From the NCBI RefSeq assembly GCF_028583425.1, contig NC_072793.1:104517689-104581688 (forward strand): DNA of 64,000 bases, read 5' to 3'. Positions 23,925 to 35,814 of this stretch are shown piece after piece (position 1 is the first letter of the stretch; every line of letters begins with the position of its first letter). Source of the stretch: Eublepharis macularius (lineage: Eukaryota > Chordata > Lepidosauria > Squamata > Eublepharidae). A program made the translations under genes and the position numbers. The notes under the pieces are model-generated. The model saw only the letters and a list, made by a program, of their open reading frames with translations. It searched no databases and had not been told where the DNA came from.

Positions 23925-24145
23925 TAGGATTGCCAGCCTCCAGCTGGGGCCAGGAAATCTTCCGGAATTACAGGTGATCTCGAAGCACTAGACATGAGTT
24001 CCCTTGGAAAAAATGGCTGCTTTGGAAGCAGCCATGGCATTATATCCCACTGAGGTCCCTTCCCTCCTCAAACCCTGCCCTCCCCTGGCTGCAACCCCCA
24101 AATCTCCAAGAATTCCCCAGCCTACATTTGGCAAACCTAAGTGGA
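23925..24145 (+). mobile_element. GGGTTGCC-type MITE copy
   Basis: The sequence runs GGATTGCCAGCCTCCAGCTG, then ATGGCTGCTTTGGA, then GGTCCCTTCCCTCC, and ends CCAGCCTACATTTGGCAAACC. Its ends are mirror images (G(G)GTTGCCA.CCTCCAG versus CTGG.G.TGGCAACCC). Further copies lie at 33453-33670 and 50936-51136 (minus) and at 41170-41330 and 41708-41928 (plus). This is a non-coding DNA-transposon-like family. Confidence 0.65.
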
Positions 24146-25300
24146 GAACTGTGGCCAGGCTCAGATCACATGCTTTTTAGTGGTGATTCAGTCTTTTAAA
24201 TATCTTTTTATATCTTAATCAGCATTCACTACAAAAGGATTTTATTTTTCAGTTAAAGGGTGGGGGGAAATTATTAGCTCAGTCAATAAATGGTGTGAAA
24301 AAGTTCCAAAAACAGAGAAAGGAAGGGTGAGGCTCTTCAGCAGTCAGAGAACAGGATGTTTTTACCCCCTAATGCTCCCTCTCTCTTTCCACAAGCCAGC
24401 CCACCACTGCCTTCCTGTCTGCACATGCGTCGATTGTCCCACATAGAAATCCCCGTTTCTTTTTCACTTTAGCCAACCAAGGCACAAAATAAATTAAACA
24501 CTTTCAGCAAATCACTGGCAGTTTTCAATAAAAGGCTGGATGAATATTTGTCAGGGATGCTTTAGGCTCCTCCTGCATTGGGCAAAACAGCAAAATAAAT
24601 AGCAAAAGCTGACTTTATCATTTAAGGTAGTAAGTTTTAGTGTGTGGCAGGGAGGATGGAGGGTAGAGGCAGAACTCAGGATCTTCCATTAGCTGGAACT
24701 CACTGTGTCAGCTTAAGAACAGTTAAGAGAAGGTGTATTTAAGGGAACAGCAGAACATGTCTTTCTCCATCCAAGCCTGGTCTTTGATTTGAGCATCCCC
24801 CACCCCGGTAACCTAAAACCTCCCTTTTAGTGTGCCATATATCATCTCCCTCACTGTATGAAAGTATGTGATTCCAGCTGACCACAAAATAGATGCTACT
24901 TTGAGAAGCAAGGAACTTGGCTTTTTGGCAGCTTTTTGCAAGCAGGCACATGCAAGAGGGGATAGCCCTCTGGGAAATCTAGCATTAGTTTAACATTTGC
25001 AATATAATAATGAGGAAAGGTCTGCTTCTCTTCAGCTGTGAAGTGAGCAGATGTCTTCTGCCAGAATCAGAATACTTGGGTGTACCTGAAGGCAGTGAAG
25101 GTTCAGAAAGGCCAGTTCTCAATTGCCTGGAGAGGACACCTTCAGTGATGTCACACTATTTATACTGAAATCCTCCAAAGAGGAACTCCAGTCTAAGCCC
25201 ACTGATTTCTATATTCTTAGACTGGAATAACTCTGCTTAGAATTTCACTGTCAGAACCTCACTGAAAAAGTTGCATATAGTCATATCCCACTCTCAGGGA
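24146..25300. other. Unrecognised sequence; short palindromic repeat at 25185-25255
   Basis: 25185-25255 reads CTCCAGTCTAAGCCCACTGA ... TCTTAGACTGGAATAACTCT, a foldback of the type seen repeatedly in this window. Confidence 0.45.
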
Positions 25301-25469
25301 CTCTAGGTACTAAATTAGGTACTTAACAGCCTGAAGCTTGGACCCGTGCTGATGTGCTTCCATGAATTGAGCGTGCTAAGGCCTCCAAGTAGTCTTCAGA
25401 CATAGAAAGAGGTAAGGACGAGTTGTATGAAGCCCAGCAACCAACTAGCAATACGGAGTTCAGGCTGCC

Positions 25470-25905
25470 ATGTATGAAGTTCTTCAAAAATCCTGCTCTC
25501 TCCTTCCAGCAGGGGTGAGGTGGATGGCAACCAGAGACAGGGCTTTTCCAGCAGTGGCACCTCCCCTGCAGAATCCTTTCTTCCTTGAGGCCTACTGTAT
25601 TCTCTTTTAGGCACCAGGCCAAAACATATATTTTAACCTGGGCTTTTAATTAAGGGATTGATATTTCAAAATTGTTTTTATAGCCTGCTTCTGGCCTAAG
25701 AACTGTTTTACTAGGATCAGTTTAGACTGTTAAATGTTTTATGCTGTTTCATGCCTTTTCTGGCTTTGTTATGGTTTGTTAAACCAAATGACTTTAAGTT
25801 GGTTTTTTTTGTTTTGTTTTTTTAAATTTTACCATACTTTGAGCAGATCTCTGGAGAGGTGGCATATAAATAAGTAAAATAAATAAATAAATAAATAAAT
25901 AAATA
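25470..25905 (+). mobile_element. L2/CR1-type LINE 3' end
   Basis: A decayed C-terminal coding remnant includes the residues KTYILTWAF. It is followed by an AT-rich 3' UTR (TTTTATGCTGTTTCATG), GGTGGCATATAAATAAG and an AAAT repeat at 25875-25907. This layout (short GC-rich coding end, 'gcatataaat', simple-repeat tail) is typical of L2/CR1 3' ends in reptiles. Confidence 0.6.
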
Positions 25906-26024
25906 AGGCTGTCCCTCAATTAACGAAGCTTAGTATAAATGTTAGGCAAACACTGAACTACTATCTTTGACTCATCAAGAGAAGAATCAGACTGTTGCTG
26001 CCCAGTAACTGATCTCATCCTGAC

Positions 26025-26235
26025 CTGGATGGCCCAGACTAGCCTGATCTCATCAGATCTCAGAAGCTAGGTAGGGTTGGCACTTGTTAGTGCTTGAATA
26101 ATAGACCACCAAGGAAATCCAGGGTTGCTATGCAGAGGCAGGCAATGGCAAACCACCTCTGAATGTCTCTGGCCTTGAAAATCCTATGAGCTTGCCATAA
26201 ATTGATTGTAACTTGATGGCACTTTACACACACAA
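26025..26235 (+). repeat. 5S rRNA-derived SINE
   Basis: 26040-26120 follows 5S rRNA: TGATCTCATCAGATCTCAGA, AGCTAGGTAGGGTTGGCACT, TTGTTAGTGCTTGAATAATA. These match the internal control region GATCTCGTCTGATCTCGGAAGC and GGTTAGTACTTGGATGGGAG with CpG-decay changes. A non-5S body follows (GGCAATGGCAAACCACCTCTG, ATTGATTGTAACTTGATGGC) and the tail is ACTTTACACACACA. Such 5S-headed SINEs are known in squamates. Confidence 0.85.
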
Positions 26236-26239
26236 CTGA

Positions 26240-27395
26240 TCTTAGGAAAGCATAGCTTGAAAATGCACACTTCCCATCTAGATTTGGTACAGCTGTCCAT
26301 GATTCTGGCCTGACTAAAGCTGCATCAAAAGGACACTTTCAGTAATGAGAAACAAAGATAAGCATATCTTAATTGTAATCCCATTGCATAACCTAGTGAA
26401 ACTTCTGCCACAAGCTCAATTACAGAAGATGGTTTCCCCCACTGGCACCTTTTTCTTTGTTGCTGAAGTTGTTTAAGCATTCTGATAGCTTGCTGGTTTA
26501 TTGCTATGAGCAGCAGCATTACATAACAAAGCCATGCACAGTGTAATGCAGCACAGATAGCATCAAGCTCCAAGAATCTTACTTTAATAGCCTGCTTATT
26601 TACTCCTAGGCCAGCATGCTGAAATGTAACAAGAGATTTGACTGTGGTTAAAACAGATGAGGGATTTTTTTTTCCTTCTTGGATTTGGACCTTGTTACTG
26701 GAAATACAGAGGAAAGAAGAGGACATGTTCCCCTCTGCCCCAAGAGCTTCAGCAGCAGTCATGCATGCAGGCATGGCGGCTGTGTTGCTACTTATCTAAC
26801 GAGCATGTGGAGTAGCTCAAAATGGTTACTGTGTGCACTGGAGATAGAGGGATGCTGTTAAGTCGTCACTGCACGTACAGTGTATGAGCAGCAGAGTACA
26901 GGCAGTGCCTGTGCTGCAGAATAAGCAATTCTGAGGGAGGAGCAATCAGCCCAGCATGATCATTGTCTTCAGCCGCTGATATTATTCTGACCCTACAGCA
27001 GTCACACCTCAGCATTCTCCCTGACTTTGCAGGCCTTTCAGACCAACCATTTGATAAACAGAAATGAAGAGACTTGTCATTTCATTTGGTTGAAGCAACG
27101 AGGTTCTAATTAGTTGTTTTCATAGTCAGATTTTTGAGCTCTGAGTTTATTTGCTCCATGATGATGGCAAGGCTAGAATTTTAATGCTAGTTCCATGTTA
27201 TATCATCCCACCAAATAGTAACCATACTTTCCTTTTTTATTTTAAAATAAATACTGGAGAAATAAAATGAGAAATTTTCCTGACAGGGCTGCCATTTTCT
27301 TGCTTTTTAGGACATTTGTTACTGCTTAATTTTCTTGTAGGATCTTGAAAATATCCAAAGACTCAGGAGATGAATGTGGTCTTTCTATTACGTTT

Positions 27396-27396
<1 letters not shown>
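26240..27396. other. Unrecognised sequence
   Basis: A 149-residue minus-strand frame at 26325-26774 has no recognisable domain, donor or acceptor and is treated as chance. Confidence 0.35.
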
Positions 27397-27400
<4 letters not shown>

Positions 27401-27432
<32 letters not shown>

Positions 27433-27452
27433 AGGGAGGGAGGGAGGGAGGG
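27401..27452. repeat. (GA)n-(GGGA)n microsatellite
   Basis: A GA dinucleotide run passes directly into GGGA tetranucleotides. Confidence 0.95.
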
Positions 27453-30400
27453 TTAAGGAATGAGGATAACTAGGCACTTTCACAAATGATGAAATTCTCT
27501 AAAGTTGCAAAGGGCTCCACAAAAGGAACATACATAAGGAAGATAAAGAATAAAATTCTTTTAACTCTCTGGAGTAGCACAACAGTCCTACTACAGCAGT
27601 AACTTTTGTTCTTATGCCTTGCTCACACTGCAGGAGAGTTTGTGGGAATGAAATTGACTGAGCCCAATGGAGACAAAGGGGGTGTGTCACTCGTAGCAAA
27701 TAGTCATATCTGTGAGCCAACCCCTGAGATATGGATGCTCCTGTGAAGCTGTTAAGACCAGAACTTCACACAGCAAAGCCAGATTTTACAAATCTAAATG
27801 CAAATTCTGTAGCAGGGCAAATTGTGCAAATAAAAAAACCCCAAATAACTTCCTTGCATTATACACCTGCTAAGTATTCACATGTAATAAATATAACTTT
27901 GCAATCCCTGGTGACATTGAAATTAATTAGCTAGTATACTTCATGGTTTAACAAACAAACCTCTTAACCATCCCCATACTAGGAATTTTTCCTTATGTTT
28001 CCTTATGTTTCAGCAAGATTGTATCAAGGCTATTCCATTTTTCTGTTTGCACCAACCTTGCAACATCAGCATTAGCATTAACTAGCTCATAAACCTCTTT
28101 CCAAAAGACATTCAGTGGAATAGCTCACGAAGCTAGCCTGAATATTGATTTAACAGCCAAAGTGAATAGCTAATTAACTACAGTTCTTAATAAGTCATGA
28201 TATATAATATAACAGATTATGTATTCAGACCTGTTTATCAGGTTGCAAGTGTAGAGAATGACTTCTGTAGCCTAAATGCTGTTTTGCAAATCACTTTCAA
28301 TAGAAGGACCTTGGATATACTTTCAAAAACAACAAGCATTCTTTTTGCTCCATATAGATAGAATATATGGTGTTTACCACCTGAAATTACTGGGAGAGAT
28401 TGTCAAAAGACTTGTACACTGTCATCAGCATGGCTATACCATAATGTAATGGTTCAGAAAGAAGCTTTAATAGAGGGGAAAGCACTGTAGACTATATGAA
28501 CATGTACAATATGAACTATCTGTTGCTGTATGTATTATCCTTTGTAGTTTCTGCCTTATGTAATATGTCATATTAATACTTATACTTCGTTTCAGCTTTA
28601 TTTCAGATTTATACTTGATTTTAGATTTTTGCAATCCTACTCTTATTACATTGTTTATTGGATATCCCATCCTGTTGATTGCATTAACTTGCTCTGTGCA
28701 GTCTTCATTGAGTCTCAGCGACAAAGGTGGCCTATAAAAAAATAAATAACATTAAAATTATGTGATCTATCTATGTTGCTTTTTAACATTTTAAATATAT
28801 AGTTTTGTTGCTATTTTTATTCCTGCTTTTATTCTCATGATGATTATTGTAACTCTGCTTAGGATGGCACTGTTACTCTCAGTAAGTATGGTTCAGGTTG
28901 CTGCCTTAGGCTGGATTTACTAACCCTTAGTCTCCAGAGTTACAAAGTGGGGTTATTCCAAAAGGACTGGGAATCTAATTGGCAGAAGATTTAGGAAATT
29001 AATACCTTTTCTTGTTCTTCTTGATTGGAAAATGGACGGAGAGTATTTTAGGTATGGAGATTAAGATTCTCAGGTTCATCAAACGATGTGAAACCCAAGA
29101 GTCACACAGAGCTAATATTTTATGCAAGTATTTCAAGCTGAAGCATAAGATCACCTCATATAGTTCCGGAATTGGGAGTTCATGGCTGAAATAGATTTAA
29201 TGTCAGGATAACACCTTTTAAACCATTAACTAAAGGGTTTGCATGATGAAGTGTGTCGAAGGCGCACAGATCTCAGTAAAAAGAAGTTGGCAACTTGGGG
29301 AACAAATAATGCTCCAGAGTAGATAATAGGACTAGGGCTAGGCTAAAGATACAGGAGTCCTGCTAGGAAATTAGAGCAACCTGGCTTGCTCTAGGTAATC
29401 ATGGGCTCAATAAATGTAAAATGGATTAAATGCCCAAAGCACATTTCCTGTCTATAATTTTCAAATAGATCATAATTCTAAACTAGACTTCCCCTTTCTT
29501 TCTTAAAACAGCTTCATTCACAAGAACACGGCCATTGCGTTGCTCCCACAGGAGGGCTGTGCTATTATGTCAGGTAGCGAAGATCTGTGTAAAGCTTCAG
29601 CTCTCCATGGGATGCTTCTTCTGCTGGCTAAGAATTCTGCCCTTTGAGTGGGGAAAATAAGGGATTACTCCCTTCTCCTGTTTGGCAGAAACTGTATATA
29701 CAGATAAGTAAGGCTTTTCTTTCAGTTGTTATATTTTGTACATGTAGGAGAAAATGCAGCTGTATAAATCTAGTCCACGGATGCTAAAGGACCTCTGAGT
29801 CAAATGCTGATGTGATTAAAGATTGTTCTGACAATACAGCTGGTACAGCATGTGAGCCAAAGAGGAAATGGACTTATATAGTACAATAATTTTGTGCATA
29901 CTGATTGCTAACTCCATTGGTTTATGTAGGTGTTATTTAACTGGTATTTGAGTACTTAGCCATACTGGTGCTCTTTTTAATTAAAAGAGGAAAACGAAGG
30001 TTTTGTTCATGCCATTTAAAATGTATTTAAGAAAAGTGGACTAAAGTTAAGTAATTGGATTTAGTCATCAGCTCTGAAAGGTTGACTGCAAAGGGGGAGT
30101 ACAAAGCAACAGGGATCCAACAAAGGTCAAATGAAGTCTCTCTTTCAATAAGGCTTCTGGGAGAGAGCAAATAATTGGTGGTAGGAAAACAATCAGGGTT
30201 TGCATCCATTGGAAGAAAATCAGCTGGAAAAAAAAGAATAGGAAACATGAGTTTCGGGGGTGTAATTCTTCAGTGCTCGGCATAAATGGGTAGATTTCGT
30301 TCACAGTCTACTTAAGTCAAAACTTTTAGATCTGCCCAGTTCTGTTTCATTGACTAAACTGAGATGAGCCTACCTACTTTTGACTTAATTAATAACAGCA

Positions 30401-30640
30401 GCACAAATGGAGTGTCCAATTCTGTCCTTTATAATATACAGAGTGTAGGCCATAGACAGACACCTTTAAACAGATGTCTTTTCCATTATGCTCACCATAG
30501 TAACCCGAACTTAAGAAAGTATTAAGGACTGTGTGAACCTCTTAGCATAGTGACTGACAATGCAACCCTAAAGAGTTGGGGGAAATAGGTCTCCCACTAT
30601 AGTGGGAAACCTTCTGGCACAGGCCCCCTGTTTCTTGCTG
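27453..30640. other. AT-rich intergenic sequence; LINE 3' tail at about 28640-28750
   Basis: TTGAGTCTCAGCGACAAAGG followed by TGGCCTATAAAAAAATAAAT is a LINE 3' terminus of the L2/CR1 kind, with only a short body recognisable. The rest is unrecognised. Confidence 0.45.
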
Positions 30641-30875
30641 CTGTTTCACAGGCTGGTAGGGGGAAATGAAGGGGTCTCATGTCACTTCCAGCATGAAACT
30701 GGAAGTGACATCATTGCATTGGGGAAAGCTCTGGGATTCACCCCCAAACTCCTGCCTGGGACAAATCCTAGATCTTTGCTCAATGCAATGACATCACTCC
30801 TCTCTGGTGCAAATCCTAGAGCACTGCCTGATGCAAAGATATCACTTCCAGTTTTGCACCAGTAATGATACTATG
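30640..30875. repeat. Interspersed repeat with internal CACTTCCAG/GAAGTGACATCA motifs
   Basis: CACTTCCAGCATGAAACTGG / AAGTGACATCATTGCATTGG is followed by variants CAATGCAATGACATCACTCC and GATGCAAAGATATCACTTCC with AGTTTTGCACCAG. The blocks are partly inverted and partly direct copies of each other, suggesting a decayed tandem/foldback repeat. Confidence 0.5.
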
Positions 30876-30925
30876 CATTGGCACAACACCAGTAAGCCAG
30901 CTGCAGCTGCCAACCCTGCTAGAGA

Positions 30926-31005
30926 GAGTTATACCCTTCTAGAGTTATACCCTTCTAAGTTCAGTGGACTTAGAAGGGTGTAATTCTGCTTAGGATTGCA
31001 TTATA
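30926..31005. repeat. Short palindromic MITE-like repeat
   Basis: ACCCTTCTAAGTTCAGTGGA / CTTAGAAGGGTGTAATTCTG forms a near-perfect hairpin. Related copies lie at 35097-35175, 49775-49850 and 63255-63335. A second ATACCCTTCTA copy precedes it directly. Confidence 0.65.
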
Positions 31006-31151
31006 AACGTGTCATTAAGCATATACTACATACAGCACAATCCCAAGCATGTTTACTTAAGAATCGAATATCACTTACATACTAGACTTGTGCATTTGAA
31101 CTTGTTTCATATTTTTTTAATTAACTCCAAAAAGGACAGTTTCATTACTGG

Positions 31152-31410
31152 ATTAATAATAATATAATAATAACATTCGATTTATATACCATCATTCAGG
31201 ACAACTTAATGCCCATTCAGAGCGGTTTACAAAGTATGCCATTATTATCCCCACAATAAACACCCTGTGAGGTGGGTGGGGCTGAGAGAGCTCCTAGAAG
31301 CTGTGACTGACCCAAGGTCACCCAGCTGGCTTCAAGTGGAGGGTTAGTGAATCAAACCCGGCTCTCCAGATTAGAGTCCCATGCTCTTAGCCACTACACC
31401 AAACTGGCTT
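31152..31410 (-). mobile_element. Sauria-type tRNA SINE
   Basis: In plus view it starts with an (ATA/AAT)n tail, then the ACCATCATTCAGGACAACTT body, GTGAGGTGGGTGGGGCTGAG, a reverse B box (GAATCAAACC at 31349-31358), GATTAGAGTCCCATGCTCTT and the reverse A-box head TTAGCCACTACACCAAACTG. The full head-body-tail structure of about 255 bp is present. Confidence 0.85.
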
Positions 31411-31412
31411 GT

Positions 31413-33450
31413 TTCGTATGAGTTTTATAGGATTTTATAGGATTGTTTCCTATGGTTTTTTTCCTTGATTCTTTCATTATTCTTGTTTCATTTTCCTAAA
31501 ATGAGACACTGCAGGATAATAGCCCAAGGAAGAGGCAGACTGAAAAGACAAGGTGGCTTAAGGAGGACAAGGCATCTGGGCAGGCAGGCAGCAGACAGAC
31601 TTACTTGGACAGGGGATAAGGTCGAAAAGCAGCAAGGAAGTAGAAGGATGCAGACTGCAAGGAGAAATTTGGCACAGTAGGGCAACCCTGGGAACTTGCC
31701 TTTGCTCTGCTGGGGATTTACATATACTAAAGGGCTATGTGTATTAATGACTACATGTTAAATTTCCCCAAAGAGCAAAGAGCAGAAACATAGCCTTTAG
31801 TCTTGTGTGTCACAATAAATGTTTGTTGTTATAAATTAATTGTATATCTAATAGATAAACAATATTTACAAAACAAAACAGAACATCTAAGGAAAACAAA
31901 ACAAATAAATTACTGAAATACCTGTTTCCAGTTTGTCTTTTTTAGGTCTACTGTGTCCGTCACAGAAACAAAAAGCAGTCTGTCTCTTCTCTGATACTGT
32001 GGTGCAAAATTGTTGTAAAGCTGCCATAATGTACACTGCTGCCATAAGCATACTGCTGGAAAAAGTGATAAGACACAACAATGATTCTTCCTGCAGTTTC
32101 AAGTAGCACAGCCCAGGCATCTTGGTGAAAATGAGGCCTCTAGTATCTTGAATGGCTCTATTCTGAATCCGCGTATTTAAGAAATATAGTAAGGAGTGGT
32201 GTGTGGATGAAGAGGGTTGTTCATGTGATTTCTCACGAAACATTCTTGTTCTGTTATTTTAAGTTCTGGGCAACTTCCTGTCTTTCTTTCACTTTGTATT
32301 CTTTCACTCTGCTTCTATTCATTTATTTCAAATGCATCTTGCTGAAAGCTTTAGAGTTGTGCAATGTGCACTGGTCCACAGAGGTTTCTGTGTGTTCCCA
32401 TCCATACAGTATGGCTGCAAGGGTCTGAGAAAGAATGCACATTGCACACCACACAGTGGCTTTGATCCCTTCAAACAGACCTGTGTACAAAAGAGGTGTG
32501 TGTGTGGGGGGGGGGGAGGGTCCACCAATGCCCTCTCGCAGCAGCCTTCCAATTTCCCTATCATACTGTTCCTGAGGTTTCCCTGTCCCTCAGGAACAGC
32601 ATTTAAGAGGGAATTTTTGGCAACAGTGTGAGGGGGTTGGGGGGGGGAGGTGTGAAGAAAGTAACATTCCACTAGTGGAAATCCTACCATCTGTAGTAAA
32701 TTTCAAAGGCATCCAAGCCATAACCCTGTATTGCTGCCATTATTACATTACAGAGTGCTAACTCTTGAGCTGTACCAAGTTTTTGTGGATGCAAAAAGTT
32801 ACAGGGCTCTGATTTATGGAAACCCCAAAGTGTTTGTCACATAGCACAGCAGAGTAGCAAAATGAGTGATGTAACTTCTGCCAAGAAGTCAAGCTCCATG
32901 CTTGGAAATCCCAGAAAATGTTCATTTAAACAGCATGTTCTATTTGGACCAGGAGCATGGCACAAATGAAGGAAATATTTAGTCTTCCCTCCACACATTT
33001 TCCTAACTTGGAACTTTAAAGTGGAGCTGGTATTTGCCCCTACAAATAATCACAAATAGCCCTGCCTGCCATTTTCATGATTTATTTACTCAATTGAAAA
33101 GATTTTCTTTCCATACAATTGTCTAAGGCGTCTAATACCGCTCAGAACAGTAACATATGCTATAATAAATATATTACATAAAATCAAATAAAGTTAAAAC
33201 TAGAACCCATAGAATTCAGCATACTAATTAAGTGCTAAATTAATATCTTAACCTGGTGTCAAAATGATAACAAGAACTATACCGTGTGAGCTTCTTGGGG
33301 AAAATTGTTACATGGATGTGACCTCATCATTGAGAATGCCCTTTCTCAACTAGCCACCTGACAGGATAACCAGAGCAAGGCTTCCAAAGCAGATCTTAAA
33401 TTACTGGTAGGATTATAGACAGTATTTAAAGCAAAAATGTTGGGAGTTTT
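31413..33450. other. Unrecognised sequence with G-tracts near 32505-32520 and 32628-32650
   Basis: Two poly-G runs sit 120 bp apart. No gene is visible. Confidence 0.4.
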
Positions 33451-33452
33451 AA

Positions 33453-33670
33453 GGGTTGCCAGCTCTAGTTTGAGAAATTCCTGGAGATTATGGGGCAGTA
33501 CCTGCAAAAGGTGAAGTTTAGGGAGGAGAGGGAGCTCAGCAGGAATATGATACCATAGACTCTGCCCTCCAGTCTTGCCATTTCCTCCAGGAAAACTCAT
33601 CACTGTGTTCTGGAGGCAAGATAATACTAGAAGAATTCCAGGCCCCACCTGGAGATTGGCAACCCTAAGT
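33453..33670 (-). mobile_element. GGGTTGCC-type MITE copy
   Basis: It starts AGGGTTGCCAGCTCTAG, includes AATTCCTGGAGATTATGGGG and CCACCTGGAGATTGGCAACC, and ends CCCTAAG. It is the same family as 23925-24145 in opposite orientation. Confidence 0.7.
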
Positions 33671-34849
33671 GATATGTCTGGTTTGAGCCTCAAGAGGTGA
33701 GTTTAGACAAGCCGCAGTCTTTCAGCCTCCAACTATAGTACTGCAATACTAACACTGATCTACCTTACAGAGTTGTTCTAAGGATTACTGTGGTAATGAG
33801 TGTGAAGAACATTAAGGCCCTCAGAACATTCTGTTACTCAGGAAGGGCACCAAAAATGTGAACGAGCTCTCTGTGATCCATTTCACATCTACCAGAGTAA
33901 AACCAACATCAATACAAAATTAAAATATTATTTATTTATTTAACCTTATTTATAGTCTGCCTTTCTCTCTGAGATTCTAGATCTCAGAATCTGCTGAGAT
34001 AGATTCTAATATGCAATATTTGAAAATGGATGTTTAAGTATGCATTAAATATGCATTTGATAATCATAATTTGATAGTAATTAGGAGTTGAGCGTCTGAT
34101 CTCATACAGCCTCATGATAAATATTCTCAATGGTTTGAAGACATTGGTTACCTGACAGACACAGCAGCATGTATATCCCAAATAACTAGACCTGAACTTC
34201 CATTGTCTTTCAGACTTTACGCCTCATGATAAATATCAGAGAACTTCTACTCATCCATCTCCCATGAGAAAGAGACAGGAATGCATACTGTTGGAATGGG
34301 ACCAAAAGATCTGGGTAAGTAAACCCATTCTGGCATTAGGTGAATGTATTCTTTTCTTGCCTGTTTTATGACCCGAAACCTTGCGTATTACACATAATTC
34401 TACATCTGTGATATCACTTATCAGAGAACCTCAAGTCACTACATGAAAAAAGAAGAGTTCTAAATGATGACATGAAATATATTAGGTTTCCATTTGACAG
34501 GAAGATATGTACCATCAAACTAAAAACCAATAGTGGTTAAAATGGAAAGCAGCAGCAGGCATGCTGATATGTACCAATTCCATTCACTGCAGAAAAGAAA
34601 AAAGCAATAATCCTATAAGAACCAACTAAATTGTATACATGTATTAAACTGTATATAGTATAGATAAGGGAGATGGAGCAATGTTGATACAAAAATAAAT
34701 AGGTGGGTCAAATGCAAAGGACAAAGGAGAACTATATTTTCTTGAATGGCAATGTGCTAGGAAGAGCTTGTCCGAAACTAACTTGTACAGAAGTGGAAAA
34801 GGGTTATTTTTCAAAATACTCACTGAGGAAAACATTTTATGCTGTTGTC

Positions 34850-34850
<1 letters not shown>
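33671..34850. other. AT-rich sequence with a LINE/SINE tail at 33925-33985
   Basis: TTATTTATTTATTTAACC followed by TATAGTCTGCCTTTCTCTCT is a reversed LINE 3' end. Otherwise unrecognised. Confidence 0.45.

Positions 34851-34851
<1 letters not shown>

Positions 34852-34914
<63 letters not shown>
34852..34914. repeat. (TA)n microsatellite
   Basis: About 31 uninterrupted TA units. Confidence 0.97.
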
Positions 34915-34916
<2 letters not shown>

Positions 34917-35360
34917 ATCACGTTCTGTAGAAAGCAGAAGAGGAGATAGTCAGACAGACTTTTTAAAACTGACTGAAATTTGTAAATGACCCCAAAAATA
35001 AGCCAACTGAAAAAGTCAAATTGGATGGCTAGAATTACTACCTTACTAGGCAAATCTCTTCCTGGTTGTTCCCTGGAGAAGATATCTGGAACTTGCAGTG
35101 CAACTCTAAGCAGAGTTCCATCCTCCAAAGCCTATTAATTTAAATGGCCTTAGAAAAGTGTAAGTCTGCATTGGATTGCTCTGTTAGTGTCGTACTAGAA
35201 CGGCTGACACAAAGTGGACTCAAATAGCTTGGCTCTTGTGAAAACACGGTTGGGGAGCCAAAAGTAAACAGTTCCATGTTGTTGTGACAACATGGTTGGG
35301 GAAGTAAGATCCTATTTCCCTCTTTATGCACCCTAATCTAGATTGATCTATGGTTAGAAG

Positions 35361-35362
<2 letters not shown>

Positions 35363-35423
<61 letters not shown>

Positions 35424-35425
35424 TG
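35363..35425. repeat. (TG)n microsatellite
   Basis: An uninterrupted GT/TG run turning to CG-containing variants at its right end, 450 bp from the (TA)n tract. Confidence 0.97.
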
Positions 35426-35800
35426 CATGTGTACATGGGCAGGGCAGCAAAAGTCATTACTCCAAAGTATCATTTTTTTTTAACTTATTGACCCATTAAT
35501 TGAGGAAGGAGAAAGGGACCAAGAGGCTAACATTATCTGGGATGCAGGGTGAAATAATAGGGTGGAAGTAGAGAACATAACATACTTCAGATCAAGCACA
35601 AAAATTATTCCTTAATACCTATTAATCACCTTGACCTTCAATATGGCCTGTTAAAGTAATGTGCCTTTCAATAGTTTTTTATAAATAAGTTTTTGGAAGC
35701 ATGACGTTTAAGTAAGAAAGTCTGTACTTTTCTGGAATTTAATGATAAATCAATATGTAAGCCTTCTAATACATTTGATAATTGGAAAAAAGAGACAACA

Positions 35801-35814
35801 CTGCCCTCTAGAGG
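35801..35814 (-). promoter_or_regulatory. CTCF-like motif (13 of 14)
   Basis: The minus strand reads CCTCTAGAGGGCAG, differing from CCASYAGRKGGCRS only at position 3. Because the core is palindromic, a weaker plus-strand match also exists. Confidence 0.45.

Noticed and set aside
26325..26774. 149-residue minus-strand open frame
   Set aside because: No domain, no splice signals in proper place and AT-rich surroundings; treated as chance.
34703..35128. Open frames rich in Ile-Tyr repeats
   Set aside because: These are products of the (TA)n microsatellite.
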